Shown here: piece after piece, positions 20,901-34,255 of the stretch
How positions within the stretch are numbered: position 1 is the first letter of the stretch
Layout of the letters: each line of letters opens with the position of its first letter
NCBI RefSeq assembly: GCF_003628555.1
Contig: NZ_CP021731.1
Span: 3,906,001-3,970,000, forward strand
Length of the DNA: 64,000 bases
From: Azoarcus sp. DN11
Lineage (GTDB): Bacteria > Pseudomonadota > Gammaproteobacteria > Burkholderiales > Rhodocyclaceae
Direction of reading: 5' to 3'
Translations under genes and position numbers: made by a program
The notes under the pieces: generated by a model
Told to the model about the DNA's origin: nothing
Database searches by the model: none
Seen by the model: the letters and a program-made list of their open reading frames with translations, nothing else

Positions 20901-22124
20901 CGCGTTGATCTTGACGTAATCGTATGAGAAATCGCAAGTCCACACAGTGGCCTGCGCCTGGCCGCGCCCGAGATCGACGCGCACGGTGATCTCGGCTTCC
21001 TTCATCACGCGCGCCCCGGCCTCCTCCCGGTACGTCGCGGCGCGCCCGCCATTCTCGGCCACGAGCACTTCCTCGCTGGCGCTTGCCAGCCACACGCGCA
21101 GCGCGCTCACGTCGAGATCGTCGATGCCGGCGTAGCCGATCGCCGCGAGGATGCGGCCGAGGTTGGGGTCGGAGGCGAAGAACGCCGTCTTCACGAGCGG
21201 CGAGTGCCCGATCGCGTAGGCGACCTTGCGGCATTCGGCGCGATCCCGTCCACCGCCGACGGCGATCGTCATGAACTTGGTCGCCCCTTCGCCGTCGCGC
21301 ACGATCGCCTGGGCGAGGCGGATCGAGACATCGACGATCGCCTCGCGCAGGACGCGATAGTCGTCCCCTTGCGGATCGTTGATCTCGGGATTGCCGGCCT
21401 GACCGGTGGCGATGATGATGAAGGAGTCGTTGGTGGAGGTGTCGCCATCCACGGTGATGCTGTTGAACGACAGGTCTGCCGCCTCGCGCGCGATCGCCTC
21501 CAGCAGGGACTGCGAGATGGCGGCATCGCACGCCAGGAAGCCGAGCATTGTCGCCATGTTGGGCTTGATCATGCCCGCGCCCTTGCTGATGCCGGTGAGC
21601 GTGACAGTGCGTCCGGCGATCATGACCTGGCGCGACACGGCTTTGGCGACGGTGTCCGTGGTCATGATCGCGTGCGCGGCATCGAACCAGCCGTCGGCGC
21701 GCAGGTTGGCCTGCGCGGCCGGGAGGCCGGCGACCAGACGGTCGACGGGCAGCGGTTCGAGGATCACGCCGGTCGAAAACGGCAGCACCTGCCGGGGTTC
21801 GACGCCGGCCAGCCGGGCGACAGCGGCGCAGGTCGCCCGGGCGTTCGCCAACCCTTCTTCGCCCGTACCGGCGTTGGCGACGCCGGTATTGATCACCAGC
21901 GCGCGGATGTCGCCCCCCGGCAGATGCTCCTTGCACACCTGCACCGGCGCGGCGCAGAAGCGGTTGAGCGTGAACACGCCCGCGACGCGGCTCCCGGGCG
22001 CCACTTCGATGACGGTCAGATCGCGCCGGTTCTGCTTGCGGATGGCGGCTTCGGCAACGCCGAGGCGCACGCCGGCGACCGGACGCAGCTCGGCAGCGTG
22101 GGGGGTGGAGAGGTTAACAGGCAT
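20886..22124 (-). CDS. argJ: Glutamate N-acetyltransferase / amino-acid acetyltransferase
   Basis: 412 residues. ArgJ moves the acetyl group from N-acetylornithine to glutamate (cyclic arginine pathway) and often also uses acetyl-CoA. The precursor cleaves itself before Thr192 in [14 protein letters not shown]; that Thr becomes the N-terminal nucleophile of the beta chain. N-terminal [23 protein letters not shown] and the C-terminal [18 protein letters not shown] are family features. ATG 22124 follows GGAGAATCGCC. The usual betaproteobacterial neighbour secA is here separated from argJ by an HDOD-GAF gene. Confidence 0.96.
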   Translation of the reverse strand: MPVNLSTPHAAELRPVAGVRLGVAEAAIRKQNRRDLTVIEVAPGSRVAGVFTLNRFCAAPVQVCKEHLPGGDIRALVINTGVANAGTGEEGLANARATCAAVARLAGVEPRQVLPFSTGVILEPLPVDRLVAGLPAAQANLRADGWFDAAHAIMTTDTVAKAVSRQVMIAGRTVTLTGISKGAGMIKPNMATMLGFLACDAAISQSLLEAIAREAADLSFNSITVDGDTSTNDSFIIIATGQAGNPEINDPQGDDYRVLREAIVDVSIRLAQAIVRDGEGATKFMTIAVGGGRDRAECRKVAYAIGHSPLVKTAFFASDPNLGRILAAIGYAGIDDLDVSALRVWLASASEEVLVAENGGRAATYREEAGARVMKEAEITVRVDLGRGQAQATVWTCDFSYDYVKINADYRS

Positions 22125-22209
22125 GGCGATTCTCCATCGGACAGGGGGCGGCAAGCGCCGCCGGGGGGTCAGTCGGTTTGCAGTACGTGCATTGCCGCCA
22201 TGCCGGGCG

Positions 22210-23769
22210 TCAGCCGTTCGGGCGCGGCGAGCTGGCGGCAGTGACGGCGAGCGACACCTGCTGGGCGAACAACTGGAAGGCTTCGAAACGTTCGTCGTCG
22301 ATAGCCTGCGCGGCATTCGGCCGATCCGCGTAAAAGAGCCCGATCGGGCGTCCCTGCGCAAGGATCGGCGCAATGCAGGCATGGGGGGCGTCGGTCACCT
22401 GCAACAGTCGGTCGATCCGGATCCCGGGCGGCGTCTGTCCCGGGCCGAAGCACATCGCACGCGGATTACGGAAGAACTCGTTGAACAGATCTCCGGCCGT
22501 GCCGTCGAGCGAAAAGATGAACGCCTGCCGCAAGGCTTCGGCACCCGCCCCGAGCGAGGTCTTGCCGATGAGTTGCAGCCGGTTCGGCGTCAGCAACGCG
22601 AACAGCACGCGATCGAACCCCACCCCGCGGTAGATGCCTTCGAGCACGAGTTGCAGGATCTCATTGAGGGCGGCCCCCGCCGCGATGCGGCCGGAAATCT
22701 CGCGCAGGATCCTGAGCTGCAGCTGGGGGTCGGGTTCCATCGCGACGGCAGCGGGCGGCACCTCGTCCGCATCCACCTTCGCGGCTGCGGCCGCTGCCAC
22801 GGGCCGCGGGATCAGCTCGGCGGCTTCGGCCACGCCGAAATACGCGGCGATGCGCGCAGCCTCGACACTGTTGGCGGCCAGCTCCTCGCGCATCGCCTCG
22901 GGCGACAACCCGGTGAAATTCGAAAGCCCCTGAACCAGCTTGTCGATGGCTGGGGTATCCCAGCCACTCTCGACTTCGACGGCGAACCGCTGTCCGTAGA
23001 GAATCGCCTGCTCGGCCACGCCCGCGCGGCCGCTGCCGTCGAGCACCGACAGCAGTAGCGGGCCCAGCTTCCACTCGCGCGCCAGCCCTTGCGAGAGCTG
23101 CCGGAGCCGGAAGCCCAGCACGCCCATCTGCGCGTCCTCGTCGGCCTGGCCCGCCGCAAGCGCCGCGTCCAGCCGTTGGGCGAGCCGGCCGCCGAAGCAC
23201 CAGAAGGCCATCTCGCCGACACGCGACAGCAGTGCGGCGATGAAGACCTCCTCGCTGTGCCCGTCCCGCCTCAGCGCGGCGAGGGCGCGCGCCTGCACTG
23301 CCGCATGGAACACGCGCGCCATTTCATCGACGACGCGCTGTCTCACCCCGCCGGCGAGCAAGGAATCGATGATGCGAATCGCAATGGCAATTTCCGCGAC
23401 GGCGTTGAAGCCGAGCACGACGATCGCGCGGCTGATCGTGCTGACTCCGTGGCGCGCCGGATTGTACAGCGCGCTGTTCGCGAGCTTGAGCACCTTCGCC
23501 GTCATTGCGGCGTCCTGCAGAATCGCCTGCGCGAGCTTGCCAGTGGGAGATTTCTCGTCTTCGGTGACCGAGTGGATCAGGGCAACCGTCGCGCCGAGTG
23601 CCGGCATCTCCTGCTCGCGAATGAACGTGACCCATTCGCCGAGCTTGCGCGGCTCACGCACGCCCGGTTCCGCAGCGTCGCCCGGGGCGCCCTGAACGCC
23701 CAGCTGCAGCTCCGGAAAGAGCGCTGGCTCGCCGGGGCGCCGGCCCTTCGGATCAGCCGAGGCCGTCAT
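22210..23769 (-). CDS. HDOD-GAF domain signalling protein
   Basis: 519 residues. The HDOD domain spans about residues 45-260 ([56 protein letters not shown]); like other HDOD proteins it keeps the HD-hydrolase fold without the HD metal motif. A GAF domain occupies about 355-510 ([40 protein letters not shown], then [18 protein letters not shown]). Role unknown; HDOD proteins act in signalling and stress, often interacting with GGDEF/EAL proteins. ATG 23769 lies beyond the secA terminator, so it needs its own promoter or secA readthrough. A GGCGGC/GCCGCC hairpin (22147-22162) follows its stop. Confidence 0.85.
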   Translation of the reverse strand: MTASADPKGRRPGEPALFPELQLGVQGAPGDAAEPGVREPRKLGEWVTFIREQEMPALGATVALIHSVTEDEKSPTGKLAQAILQDAAMTAKVLKLANSALYNPARHGVSTISRAIVVLGFNAVAEIAIAIRIIDSLLAGGVRQRVVDEMARVFHAAVQARALAALRRDGHSEEVFIAALLSRVGEMAFWCFGGRLAQRLDAALAAGQADEDAQMGVLGFRLRQLSQGLAREWKLGPLLLSVLDGSGRAGVAEQAILYGQRFAVEVESGWDTPAIDKLVQGLSNFTGLSPEAMREELAANSVEAARIAAYFGVAEAAELIPRPVAAAAAAKVDADEVPPAAVAMEPDPQLQLRILREISGRIAAGAALNEILQLVLEGIYRGVGFDRVLFALLTPNRLQLIGKTSLGAGAEALRQAFIFSLDGTAGDLFNEFFRNPRAMCFGPGQTPPGIRIDRLLQVTDAPHACIAPILAQGRPIGLFYADRPNAAQAIDDERFEAFQLFAQQVSLAVTAASSPRPNG

Positions 23770-23794
23770 GGCAGGCAAGGCCCGACAAGAAGCC

Positions 23795-23817
23795 AAAAAC
23801 GGCCCGCAAAGGGCCGT
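23795..23817 (-). terminator. Rho-independent terminator of secA
   Basis: Minus-strand ACGGCCC-TTTGC-GGGCCGT followed by TTTT: a perfect 7-bp GC-rich stem, 5-nt loop and U-run, 41 bp after the secA stop. The ATG of the HDOD gene comes 26 bp later. Confidence 0.85.
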
Positions 23818-23857
23818 CCGGGTCGTGGAGGGAAAGCGCCGGGCCGCCCATCGCGTC

Positions 23858-26581
<2,724 letters not shown>

Positions 26582-26617
26582 GTGGGTATCTGAAGGGACC
26601 GATTCGGCAAAGCGGGA

Positions 26618-26626
26618 AGTTTAGCA
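26618..26626 (-). promoter_or_regulatory. Extended -10 candidate for secA
   Basis: Minus strand TGC TAAACT, about 37 bp before the secA ATG; no convincing -35. The same TGCTAAACT word precedes lpxC. Confidence 0.35.
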
Positions 26627-26759
26627 TGCCGGCCGCAAGCCCCCCAGCGGATGCCGCGGCACGCTCCCGTCACCTCGCGAAGGCGGCCGGGCGGCCGCCG
26701 GCTTGCGGTAGGACACGGCCGCGCCTACCATCGCAGCGCAAACCGACTCAGGCAAGATC

Positions 26760-27194
26760 ATGACCCAGCTCATCCAGCGTTTCCTCGGCACCGGCGACGC
26801 TCTGGCACGCCTGAAGGACCACGCCGCGCGCCTGATGCGGCTGCAGAACATGCTCCAGCAACAGCTGCCGCCGGCGCTCGCATCGTCCTGCTCGGTCGCC
26901 AACCTGAAGGGGGAAACGCTCGTGCTGCTCGCCAACGGCGGCGCCGCGGCCGCACGGCTGAAGCAGATCGCCCCCACGCTTACCCAACAGTTCGCCGCGG
27001 CGGGCCTTGCGATCACGACAGTTCAGGTGCGGGTCAAGGTGATCGAGGCACGCGACGAACGGCGTCCGCCGCCACAACGGACGATCTCGGAGAGCGGCAG
27101 CCGCAGCCTCGAGGATTTTTCGGCCACGCTGCCCGCGGCGTCGCCGCTGCGCGAATCGCTCGAACGCCTGATCCGGCGCAGCCGCCGCGATTGA
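26760..27194 (+). CDS. dciA: DciA-family (DUF721) replicative helicase-loading protein
   Basis: 144 residues. N-terminal DUF721 region with LKDHAARLMRLQNMLQQQLPPALASSCSVANLKGETLVLLANGGAAAARLKQIAPTL, a KH-like fold; the basic C-terminal tail (ERLIRRSRRD) looks disordered. DciA is the ancestral loader/partner of the DnaB helicase in bacteria without DnaC. Identity rests on the pattern and on its place between lpxC and secA, where betaproteobacteria keep it. Divergent from secA, 178 bp apart. No strong ribosome site is visible. Confidence 0.8.
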   Translation: MTQLIQRFLGTGDALARLKDHAARLMRLQNMLQQQLPPALASSCSVANLKGETLVLLANGGAAAARLKQIAPTLTQQFAAAGLAITTVQVRVKVIEARDERRPPPQRTISESGSRSLEDFSATLPAASPLRESLERLIRRSRRD

Positions 27195-27226
27195 GGCTTA
27201 CTGCCGGGCGGCCCTTGCCGCGCGCG

Positions 27227-27415
27227 TCAGGCAAACGGGACGAACACCCGCTCGAGCGCAAAGAGGGCGAGGAACACCAGCAGGACCACCAGGCCGGTGC
27301 GGAAGCAGTTCCACGCCCAACGCCGGTATTTCGGATTGCCGGTGAGTATCCACGCGACGATCGATCCGCCGATGCCGATCAGCGCGAGCACGGCGAACAG
27401 ACGGATCACGAGCAT
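27227..27415 (-). CDS. Small two-helix membrane protein, unknown function
   Basis: 62 residues with two hydrophobic helices (MLVIRLFAVLALIGIGGSIVAWIL and GLVVLLVFLALFALERV) joined by a basic loop, NPKYRRWAWNCFR. It begins 10 bp after the lpxC stop on the same strand, so it is probably co-transcribed with lpxC. I do not recognise a named family. The codon use is native. A GTG two codons later is an alternative start. Confidence 0.65.
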   Translation of the reverse strand: MLVIRLFAVLALIGIGGSIVAWILTGNPKYRRWAWNCFRTGLVVLLVFLALFALERVFVPFA

Positions 27416-27425
27416 CGGGGCGCGG

Positions 27426-28343
27426 TCAGGCGAACGAAAGTTCGAACTGGTGACTGACCGCTGCCGGCGTCGCGACGTCCTGCTCGAAGGTCACGATCTC
27501 CCAGGCGCTGCGGTCTTCCAGCAACACGCGCACCATCTGGTTGTTCAGCGCGTGCCCCGCCTTGTGCGCCGAATAGCGGGCGAGCAGCGGATGGCCGCAC
27601 AGGTAGAGGTCGCCGATCGCGTCGAGGACCTTGTGCTTCACGAATTCGTCGACGTAGCGCAAGCCTTCGGTGTTGAGCACGCGGTACTCGTCCATCACGA
27701 TTGCGTTGTCCAGGCTGCCGCCGAGCGCCAGGCCGTTCGCGCGCATGAACTCCACGTCCTGCATGAAGCCGAACGTGCGCGCCCGGGCGACGTCGCGGAC
27801 GTAGGAATGTTTGGCGAAATCGATGCTCACCTGCGTCGAGGTCTTGTCGATCGCCGGGTGGTTGAAGACGATGGAGAAATCCAGCCGGAAGCCGTCATAG
27901 GGCTCCAGGCGCACCCACTTGTCGTCCTCGCGGTATTCGACCGCCTTCGTCACGCGCAGGAAACGCTTCGCGGCCTTCTGCTCCTCGATGCCGGCGGACT
28001 GCAGCAGGAACACGAACGGCCCGGCGCTGCCGTCGAGGATCGGAATCTCGGGCGCATCGACGTCGACGTGCAGATTGTCGATGCCGAGGCCGGCGAGCGC
28101 CGACATCAGGTGCTCGACGGTGCCGACCTTGGCTCCCTCGCGCTCCAGCCCCGAGCACATGCGCGTGTCGCACACCGAATAGGGATCGGCCGGGAAGTCG
28201 ACGGGCGGATCGAGATCGACGCGGTGGAACACGATGCCCGTATCCGGCGCTGCCGGGCGCAGCACGAGCTGGACCTTGCGTCCGCCGTGCAGGCCGACGC
28301 CGGTAGCCTTGACGAGCGATTTGAGGGTGCGCTGCCTGATCAT
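27426..28343 (-). CDS. lpxC: UDP-3-O-acyl-N-acetylglucosamine deacetylase
   Basis: 305 residues. LpxC is the zinc amidase of the first committed step of lipid A synthesis. Zinc ligands His78 (VEHLMSAL), His237 and Asp241 (HKVLDAIGD) and catalytic His264 (KAGHALNN) are all in place. Start ATG 28343 ([21 protein letters not shown]) is the family N-terminus with GGGAA upstream. The order ftsZ-lpxC is canonical, but the strong hairpin and own promoter in between suggest separate transcription. Confidence 0.97.
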   Translation of the reverse strand: MIRQRTLKSLVKATGVGLHGGRKVQLVLRPAAPDTGIVFHRVDLDPPVDFPADPYSVCDTRMCSGLEREGAKVGTVEHLMSALAGLGIDNLHVDVDAPEIPILDGSAGPFVFLLQSAGIEEQKAAKRFLRVTKAVEYREDDKWVRLEPYDGFRLDFSIVFNHPAIDKTSTQVSIDFAKHSYVRDVARARTFGFMQDVEFMRANGLALGGSLDNAIVMDEYRVLNTEGLRYVDEFVKHKVLDAIGDLYLCGHPLLARYSAHKAGHALNNQMVRVLLEDRSAWEIVTFEQDVATPAAVSHQFELSFA

Positions 28344-28368
28344 TGTTAAATTCCCGTTACACGACAGC

Positions 28369-28377
28369 AGTTTAGCA
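28369..28377 (-). promoter_or_regulatory. Extended -10 promoter candidate for lpxC
   Basis: Minus-strand TGC TAAACT (-10 at 28369-28374), predicted start near 28362, leader about 19 nt. The -35 hexamer is poor. Confidence 0.4.
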
Positions 28378-28472
28378 CGCATCCAAGGGGCATCGTGGCG
28401 AGTTCGGTTGCAACGCAACATGCAACACTCAATTGCGGCACGGCACACATGACAACGGCTCCCTGAAATGGC

Positions 28473-28523
28473 GACGGGCGCCCGCCGCAGACCGGAGGCG
28501 ACGGTCTGCAGCGGGCGCCCGTC
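28473..28523 (-). terminator. Very strong hairpin downstream of ftsZ
   Basis: Outer arms GACGGGCGCCCGC (28473-28485) and GCGGGCGCCCGTC (28511-28523) are perfectly complementary; inner CGCAGACCG pairs with CGGTCTGC except for one C-A mismatch, leaving a 7-nt loop. The 22-bp stem sits 20 bp after the ftsZ stop and probably ends the dcw transcript, although no U-run follows. Confidence 0.6.
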
Positions 28524-28542
28524 AGGGCTCGGACTCCCGGTC

Positions 28543-29682
28543 TCAGTCGGCCTGCTTGCGCAGGAAGGCCGGGATGTCGTAAGTGCCCATGCCGTTCGCG
28601 CTCATCGCCTCGACCGTGGTGCGGCGGCCGGAACGGATGACCGCCGGCACGTCGAGGTTGGTCATGTCGATGGCGCCGACCGACGGACCATAGGTGCCGG
28701 TGCCCTGGACGATCTGCATCACCGGCTGGCGCGCGGCGCGCGGCACACCGAGGCCGGTCGCGACGACGGTGACGCGCACGCGGTCTTCCATCGATTCGTC
28801 GAAGACCGTCCCGTACTTGACGAAGGCTTCCGGCGCGGCAAAAGCCTGGACGGTCTTCACTGCGTCGCGCACTTCCGACATCTTCAGCGAGCGGCTCGCC
28901 GTGATGTTGATCAGCACGCAACGCGCGCCCGACAGTTCGGTTCCCTCGAGCAGCGGGCTCACGGCGGCCTGCTCGGCGGCGATACGCGCACGGTCCATGC
29001 CGGAGGCTTCGGCCGAACCCATCATCGCGCGACCCATCTCGCCCATCGCGGTCCGCACGTCCTGGAAGTCGACGTTCACAAGGCCCGGCACGTTGATGAT
29101 TTCGGCGATACCGCCGACGGCGCTGCGCAGCACGTTGTCGGCCGAACGGAAGCAATCCTCGAAGCCGGCGTCGTCGCCATACACTTCGAGCAGCTTGTCG
29201 TTCAGCACGATGATCAGCGAGTCGACATAGCGGGTCAGTTCCTCGACGCCGCTTTCCGCGACGCGCAGGCGGTTTTCGAAATCGAAGGGCTTGGTCACGA
29301 CCGCAACGGTCAGGACGCCCATCTCCTTCGCGATCTCCGCGACGACGGGCGCAGCGCCGGTGCCGGTGCCACCGCCCATGCCGCCGGTGATGAAGCACAT
29401 GTGGGCGCCGTCGAGCGCCGCGGCGATGGCTTCGCGCGAATCCTGTGCGGCGGCACGGCCGGCTTCGGGCTTCGAGCCCGCGCCCAGGCCGGAGCTGCCC
29501 AGCTGGATCTTGTTCGGAGCGAGGCAACGACCGAGCGCCTGCGCATCGGTGTTGGCGACGATGAATTCGACGCCCTGCACCCCTTCCCGAATCATGTGGT
29601 CGACGGCATTGCCGCCGGCACCACCGACACCGATCACCTTGATGATCGTGCCGGTCTGCTCCTTCTCAATGATTTCAAACAT
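28543..29682 (-). CDS. ftsZ: Cell division protein FtsZ
   Basis: 379 residues. Tubulin-like GTPase forming the Z ring. The GTP-binding GGGTGTG is at 103-109, the T7 loop is [11 protein letters not shown], and the C-terminal peptide [11 protein letters not shown] is the conserved tail that binds FtsA and other partners. ATG 29682 (MFEIIEKEQ) follows a strong GGGAGG site; an in-frame ATG at 29712 is unlikely. Last gene of the dcw cluster. Confidence 0.98.
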   Translation of the reverse strand: MFEIIEKEQTGTIIKVIGVGGAGGNAVDHMIREGVQGVEFIVANTDAQALGRCLAPNKIQLGSSGLGAGSKPEAGRAAAQDSREAIAAALDGAHMCFITGGMGGGTGTGAAPVVAEIAKEMGVLTVAVVTKPFDFENRLRVAESGVEELTRYVDSLIIVLNDKLLEVYGDDAGFEDCFRSADNVLRSAVGGIAEIINVPGLVNVDFQDVRTAMGEMGRAMMGSAEASGMDRARIAAEQAAVSPLLEGTELSGARCVLINITASRSLKMSEVRDAVKTVQAFAAPEAFVKYGTVFDESMEDRVRVTVVATGLGVPRAARQPVMQIVQGTGTYGPSVGAIDMTNLDVPAVIRSGRRTTVEAMSANGMGTYDIPAFLRKQAD

Positions 29683-29828
29683 TTGCCTCGCCTCCCGAAA
29701 AAACAACCCCAATATGCACCGAGCCGCCGCCGAGTCTACATCTAGTAATAAATTGAAAGTCTACTACTAAATAAAGGAGCAAGATCAACAACTCATTCAA
29801 TTTGGCCGGAAAATTCCACGCCATTCCG
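29683..29828 (-). promoter_or_regulatory. AT-rich ftsA-ftsZ spacer with a possible ftsZ promoter
   Basis: This 146-bp gap is markedly AT-rich at 29735-29790, unlike its surroundings, and ftsZ commonly has its own promoters. On the minus strand TAGACT and TGTAGA lie 17 bp apart, a weak -35/-10 pair; I cannot assign a start site with confidence. Confidence 0.3.
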
Positions 29829-31058
29829 TCAAAAATTCTTTTCGAACCACGCCTTCATGCGTCCGAACACCTGCCGCACGCTGCGCGTCTCGCGCGCCAG
29901 CATGCCGCGGCGGCGCTGAGCATGGCCTTCCATCACCAGGCCCATGGCCGTGGCATAGCGCGGGTGGCACACGACGTCCGCGAGACCGCCCGAATACTGC
30001 GGCGCGCCGACGCGCACCGGCATGTGAAAGACTTCCTCGCCCAGTTCGACCATCCCCAGCATCACGGACGAACCGCCGCTGAGCACGATGCCCGAGGACA
30101 GCAGTTCCTCGTAGCCGCTGCGGCGCAGCTCGGCCTGCACCAGTTCGAAGAGTTCCGACACGCGCGGTTCGATCACGTCGGCGAGGCGCTGGCGCGACAG
30201 CGGACGCGGCGGGCGGTCGCCGACGCCCGGCACCTCGATCATTTCCTCGGGATCGGCCAGGGCGTGCATCGCCACACCGTGGCGGATCTTGATCTCCTCG
30301 GCTTCGGAGGTCGGCGTGCGCAGCGCCATCGCGATATCGTTGGTGATCTGGTCGCCCGCGACCGGCAGCACCGCGGTGTGGCGGATCGCGCCGTGGGTGA
30401 AGACCGCGATGTCGGTGGTGCCGCCGCCGATGTCGACGAGACACACGCCCAATTCCTTCTCGTCCTCGGTCAGCACCGCATAGCTCGATGCCAGCGGCTG
30501 CAGGATCAGGTCCATGACTTCGAGGCCGCAGCGGCGCACGCACTTGATGACGTTCTGCGCGGCGGAGACGGCGCCGGTGACGATGTGCACCTTGACCTCG
30601 AGCTTCACGCCGCTCATGCCGATCGGCTCGCGCACGCCGCCCTGACCGTCGATGATGAATTCCTGCGTCAGCGTGTGCAGGATCTGCTGTTCGGCGGGCA
30701 CCGGCATCGCGCGCGCGACTTCGATCACGCGCTCGAGGTCGAGCGGCGTGACCTCCTTGTCCTTGATCGCGACCATGCCGTTCGAGTTGAAGCTCTTGAT
30801 GTGGCTGCCGGCGATCCCGGTGTAGACGTCATGGATCTTGCAGTCGGCCATCACCTCGACTTCCTGGATCACGCGCGAGATCGCATCGACCGTGGCCTCG
30901 ATGTTGACGACCACGCCACGCTTCAAGCCGCTGGTCGGCTGCGTGCCGACGCCGACGACGTTGAGCCGCCCGTCGGGGCGCACTTCGGCGACCATGCACG
31001 TGACCTTGGCGGTGCCGATGTCCAGCCCGACGATCAGGTCCTTGTATTCCTTGCTCAT
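29829..31058 (-). CDS. ftsA: Cell division protein FtsA
   Basis: 409 residues. Actin-fold ATPase that tethers FtsZ to the membrane. Visible are the phosphate-1 motif VGLDIGTAKV, LVDIGGGTTDIAVF and the adenosine motif GIVLSGGSSVMLG, with the C-terminal amphipathic helix GRMKAWFEKNF as membrane anchor. Its start overlaps the ftsQ stop (ATGA). Confidence 0.97.
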   Translation of the reverse strand: MSKEYKDLIVGLDIGTAKVTCMVAEVRPDGRLNVVGVGTQPTSGLKRGVVVNIEATVDAISRVIQEVEVMADCKIHDVYTGIAGSHIKSFNSNGMVAIKDKEVTPLDLERVIEVARAMPVPAEQQILHTLTQEFIIDGQGGVREPIGMSGVKLEVKVHIVTGAVSAAQNVIKCVRRCGLEVMDLILQPLASSYAVLTEDEKELGVCLVDIGGGTTDIAVFTHGAIRHTAVLPVAGDQITNDIAMALRTPTSEAEEIKIRHGVAMHALADPEEMIEVPGVGDRPPRPLSRQRLADVIEPRVSELFELVQAELRRSGYEELLSSGIVLSGGSSVMLGMVELGEEVFHMPVRVGAPQYSGGLADVVCHPRYATAMGLVMEGHAQRRRGMLARETRSVRQVFGRMKAWFEKNF

Positions 31059-31903
31059 TGCTTGCCTTTAGCTGCCTTGTAACCGCCCACGGGCGTGAGG
31101 GCGAATCCGCTCGGGTAGCGAAGATCCGCTACCGCCACCTGCACTCCAACCTTTTCCCGCGCCTGGGGCCACGCGCGCACGAAGCGTTCGAGCCGCTCGC
31201 CGATCGGCGCCTTTTCCTGGTCGCGCCCGAGCACGATCACCATCCCGTCGTCGAGCTTGAGCTGCCAGGCTTCGCGCGCCGACAGGGCGAGACCGACGAG
31301 CTTGCGGCCGAGCGGCTCGATCATCTTCCCGAATTCGCGGTGCTTCGCCTGGATGTACGATGCCGTTCCCTGCGGCCCCGAGAACGATGGCATCTCGGCG
31401 TTGCTCGCGGCGACGAAGATTTCACCCTGTCGGTCGACGAGTTGGGAGTCGCCGCTGTCCGACACGGTCCAGTAGGCGACCGCCTGATGTTCCTCGAGGC
31501 GCAGCTCCAGCGCGTCGGGCCAGCGGCGGCGCACTTCGGCACGGCGGACCCAGGGCAGTTTTTCGAAGGTCTCGCGCACGGTCTCCAGGTCGACCGAGAA
31601 GAAATTGCCGTGGATCGCGCTGCGGGCGACGTATTCGAGCTGTTCGGCGGTGACCTGCGCCGGCGGCGTCAGCACGACCACCTCGCGCAGCGGAAACAGC
31701 GGACGCGACAGGAACCACGCGACCAGCGCGTAGCCGATCGCAACCGCCGCGAAGAGCATCAGGATGTCGGAGAACAGGTTCAGCACGGCCGGCCGGTGCC
31801 ATACGCCCTCGCGTTCGTGCGTGCGGCCGGGCATCCGGCTGGTGCCGGAAAGCCCGCGGGCGGCAAGCGGGGAGCGCAGGCGAAGCTCAGCCAAGACGGG
31901 CAT
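31055..31903 (-). CDS. ftsQ: Cell division protein FtsQ
   Basis: 282 residues from the first ATG. One membrane helix ([24 protein letters not shown]), then the POTRA domain ([41 protein letters not shown]) and the beta domain in the periplasm. FtsQ recruits FtsB/FtsL to the divisome. The start is uncertain: GGAGG lies directly against ATG 31903, too close to serve it; in-frame TTG at codon 4 (31894) has 9-bp spacing, and ATG 31834 gives a shorter cytoplasmic tail. Overlaps ddl by 17 bp. Confidence 0.93.
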   Translation of the reverse strand: MPVLAELRLRSPLAARGLSGTSRMPGRTHEREGVWHRPAVLNLFSDILMLFAAVAIGYALVAWFLSRPLFPLREVVVLTPPAQVTAEQLEYVARSAIHGNFFSVDLETVRETFEKLPWVRRAEVRRRWPDALELRLEEHQAVAYWTVSDSGDSQLVDRQGEIFVAASNAEMPSFSGPQGTASYIQAKHREFGKMIEPLGRKLVGLALSAREAWQLKLDDGMVIVLGRDQEKAPIGERLERFVRAWPQAREKVGVQVAVADLRYPSGFALTPVGGYKAAKGKQ

Positions 31904-32843
31904 CCTCCAGGATCGCGAGACAGAGCTGGGTGAAGTCCATGCCGGCGACCCGCGCCGACATCGGCACGAGTGAATGGCCGGTCATGCCTGGCGAGGTGTT
32001 CATTTCCAGCAGGTAAGGCCGCCCGTCTTCGGTCAGGATCAGGTCCGCACGGCCCCAGCCGCGGCAGCCCAGCACCTGGGCGCACTTCATCACCAGCGCC
32101 CGCAGGGCCTCCTCCTGCTCGGCGGGCAGCCCGCAGGGGCACAGGTAGCGGGTGTCGTCGGTGAAGTACTTGTTCTGGTAGTCGTAGTTGCCGCCGGGCG
32201 CCTCGATACGGATCAGCGGCAACGCGCGGTCGCGCAGGAAGGGCGCGGTCAGTTCGGCGCCGGAGATGAATTCCTCGGCGATCACCAGATCGTCGAAGCG
32301 CGCGGCCAGCTCCCACGCGGCCTTGAGCTGCCCGGCTTCCGTCACCTTGGTCGCGCCCATGCTGGAGCCTTCGTGCACCGGCTTCACGAAGATCGGCAGG
32401 CCGAGGTCGGCGGCGACCGCGTCCCAGTCGGTGTCAGCGTCCAGGATCGCGTAGCGCGGCGTCGGCAGGCCGCAAGCCGCCCACACCATCTTCGTGCGCC
32501 ACTTGTCCATCGCCAGCGCCGACGCCATCACGCCGCTGCCCGTGTAGGGAATCTGCAGCAGTTCCAGCATGCCCTGCACCGTGCCGTCCTCGCCGCCGCG
32601 CCCGTGCAGCGCGATGAAGGCGCGGTCGTAGCCCTGCTCCTTGAGGATGTGCAGGTCGAGTTCGGCGGGGTCGAAGGCGTGCGCATCGACGCCTGCGGCA
32701 CGCAGGGCCCCGAGCACAGCACCGCCCGACATCAGCGAGACGTCCCGTTCCGCCGAGGTGCCGCCGAGCAGCACCGCGACCTTGCCGAATTTCGCGCGCA
32801 TGGCCGGATCGACCACGTACTTGTCCGTCACTTCACCGCTCAC
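31887..32843 (-). CDS. ddl: D-alanine--D-alanine ligase
   Basis: 318 residues, ATP-grasp enzyme making D-Ala-D-Ala for the peptidoglycan precursor. Features: [20 protein letters not shown] at the N-terminus, [28 protein letters not shown] and the metal site [15 protein letters not shown]. The ATG lies in the ATGA overlap with murC. Named ddl rather than ddlB because only one copy is visible. Confidence 0.97.
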   Translation of the reverse strand: MSGEVTDKYVVDPAMRAKFGKVAVLLGGTSAERDVSLMSGGAVLGALRAAGVDAHAFDPAELDLHILKEQGYDRAFIALHGRGGEDGTVQGMLELLQIPYTGSGVMASALAMDKWRTKMVWAACGLPTPRYAILDADTDWDAVAADLGLPIFVKPVHEGSSMGATKVTEAGQLKAAWELAARFDDLVIAEEFISGAELTAPFLRDRALPLIRIEAPGGNYDYQNKYFTDDTRYLCPCGLPAEQEEALRALVMKCAQVLGCRGWGRADLILTEDGRPYLLEMNTSPGMTGHSLVPMSARVAGMDFTQLCLAILEDARLG

Positions 32844-34255
32844 GCCACATCCTCGCTGTTGGCCAGTTGTCCGGGCACGCCCCCGATCGAGCCCGCACCC
32901 ATCGTGATCACCACGTCGCCGTCGCGCGCCGCCGACAGGATCATCGCCGGCATGTCGGCGATGTCCTCGACGAAGATCGGTTCGACCTTGCCGGCGACGC
33001 GGATCGCGCGCGCCAGAGTACGTCCGTCGGCCGCCACGACCGGCGGCTCGCCGGCGGCATACACTTCGGCCAAGATCAGGGCATCGACGGTCGACAGCAC
33101 CTTCACGAAGTCCTCGAAACAGTCGCGCGTGCGCGTGAAGCGGTGCGGCTGGAAGGCGAGGACGAGGCGCCGGTCGGGGAACGCACCGCGCGCCGCGGCG
33201 AGCGTCGCCGCCATCTCGACCGGATGATGACCATAGTCGTCGATCAGCGTGAAGCTGCCGCGCTCGCCGCCGTCTTCGCCGCGCAGCGGAATCTCGCCGT
33301 AACGCTGGAAACGGCGCCCGACGCCCTTGAACTCGGCCAGCGCCTTGATGATTGCCGCATCCGGCACCTGCGCCTCGGTCGCCACGGCGATCGCCGCCAG
33401 CGCATTGAGCACGTTGTGCAGGCCGGGCAGATTCAGTTCGATTGGCAGGCGGCTAATCGTGCCGTTGACGCGCACGGCGTCGAACAGCATGCGGCCGCCT
33501 TCGGCGCGGATGTTCTCGGCACGGACGTTGGCCGTCTCGGACAGGCCGTAGCGGACGATCTGCTTCGACACCAGCGGCATGATCGAGCGCACGTGCGGGT
33601 CGTCCTCGCACAGCACCGCGACGCCGTAGAACGGCAGGTGCTGGAGGAAGTCGACGAAGGCCTGCTTGAGGCGGGCAAAGTCGTGCCCGTAGGTGTCCAT
33701 GTGGTCGGCGTCGATGTTCGTGACGACCGAGATCACCGGGGTGAGCAGCAGGAAGGAGGCATCGGATTCGTCGGCTTCCGCGACGAGGAAGTCACCCTTG
33801 CCGAGGCGTGCATTGGCGCCTGCCGCGTTCAGCTTGCCGCCGATGACGAAGGTGGGGTCCAGGCCGCCTTCGGCGAGGATGCTGGCGACGAGCGAGGTGG
33901 TCGTCGTCTTGCCGTGCGTGCCGGCGATCGCGATGCCCTGCTTGAGGCGCATCAGTTCGGCGAGCATCTGGGCACGCGGGACGACGGGGACATGGCGCGC
34001 GCGCGCGGCGATGACCTCGGGGTTGTCGTTGCGCACGGCCGTCGAGATCACGACCGCGTCGGCCTGGGCGACGTTCTCCGCGGCATGGCCCGATACCACG
34101 CGGGCGCCCAGCGCGCGCAGACGGCGCGTCGCGGCGTTCTGGCCGAGGTCGGAGCCGCTGACCGAGTAGCCGAGGTTGACCAGCACCTCGGCGATGCCGC
34201 TCATGCCGGCCCCGCCGATGCCGACGAAATGGATGCGTTTGACCTTGTGTTTCAT
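32840..34255 (-). CDS. murC: UDP-N-acetylmuramate--L-alanine ligase
   Basis: 471 residues. Adds L-Ala to UDP-MurNAc. N-terminal Rossmann motif [21 protein letters not shown]-loop [10 protein letters not shown], and [10 protein letters not shown] in the C-terminal domain. Start and stop overlap murG and ddl by 4 bp each, so it is tightly coupled. Paralogue mpl lies at 50333. Confidence 0.98.
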   Translation of the reverse strand: MKHKVKRIHFVGIGGAGMSGIAEVLVNLGYSVSGSDLGQNAATRRLRALGARVVSGHAAENVAQADAVVISTAVRNDNPEVIAARARHVPVVPRAQMLAELMRLKQGIAIAGTHGKTTTTSLVASILAEGGLDPTFVIGGKLNAAGANARLGKGDFLVAEADESDASFLLLTPVISVVTNIDADHMDTYGHDFARLKQAFVDFLQHLPFYGVAVLCEDDPHVRSIMPLVSKQIVRYGLSETANVRAENIRAEGGRMLFDAVRVNGTISRLPIELNLPGLHNVLNALAAIAVATEAQVPDAAIIKALAEFKGVGRRFQRYGEIPLRGEDGGERGSFTLIDDYGHHPVEMAATLAAARGAFPDRRLVLAFQPHRFTRTRDCFEDFVKVLSTVDALILAEVYAAGEPPVVAADGRTLARAIRVAGKVEPIFVEDIADMPAMILSAARDGDVVITMGAGSIGGVPGQLANSEDVA

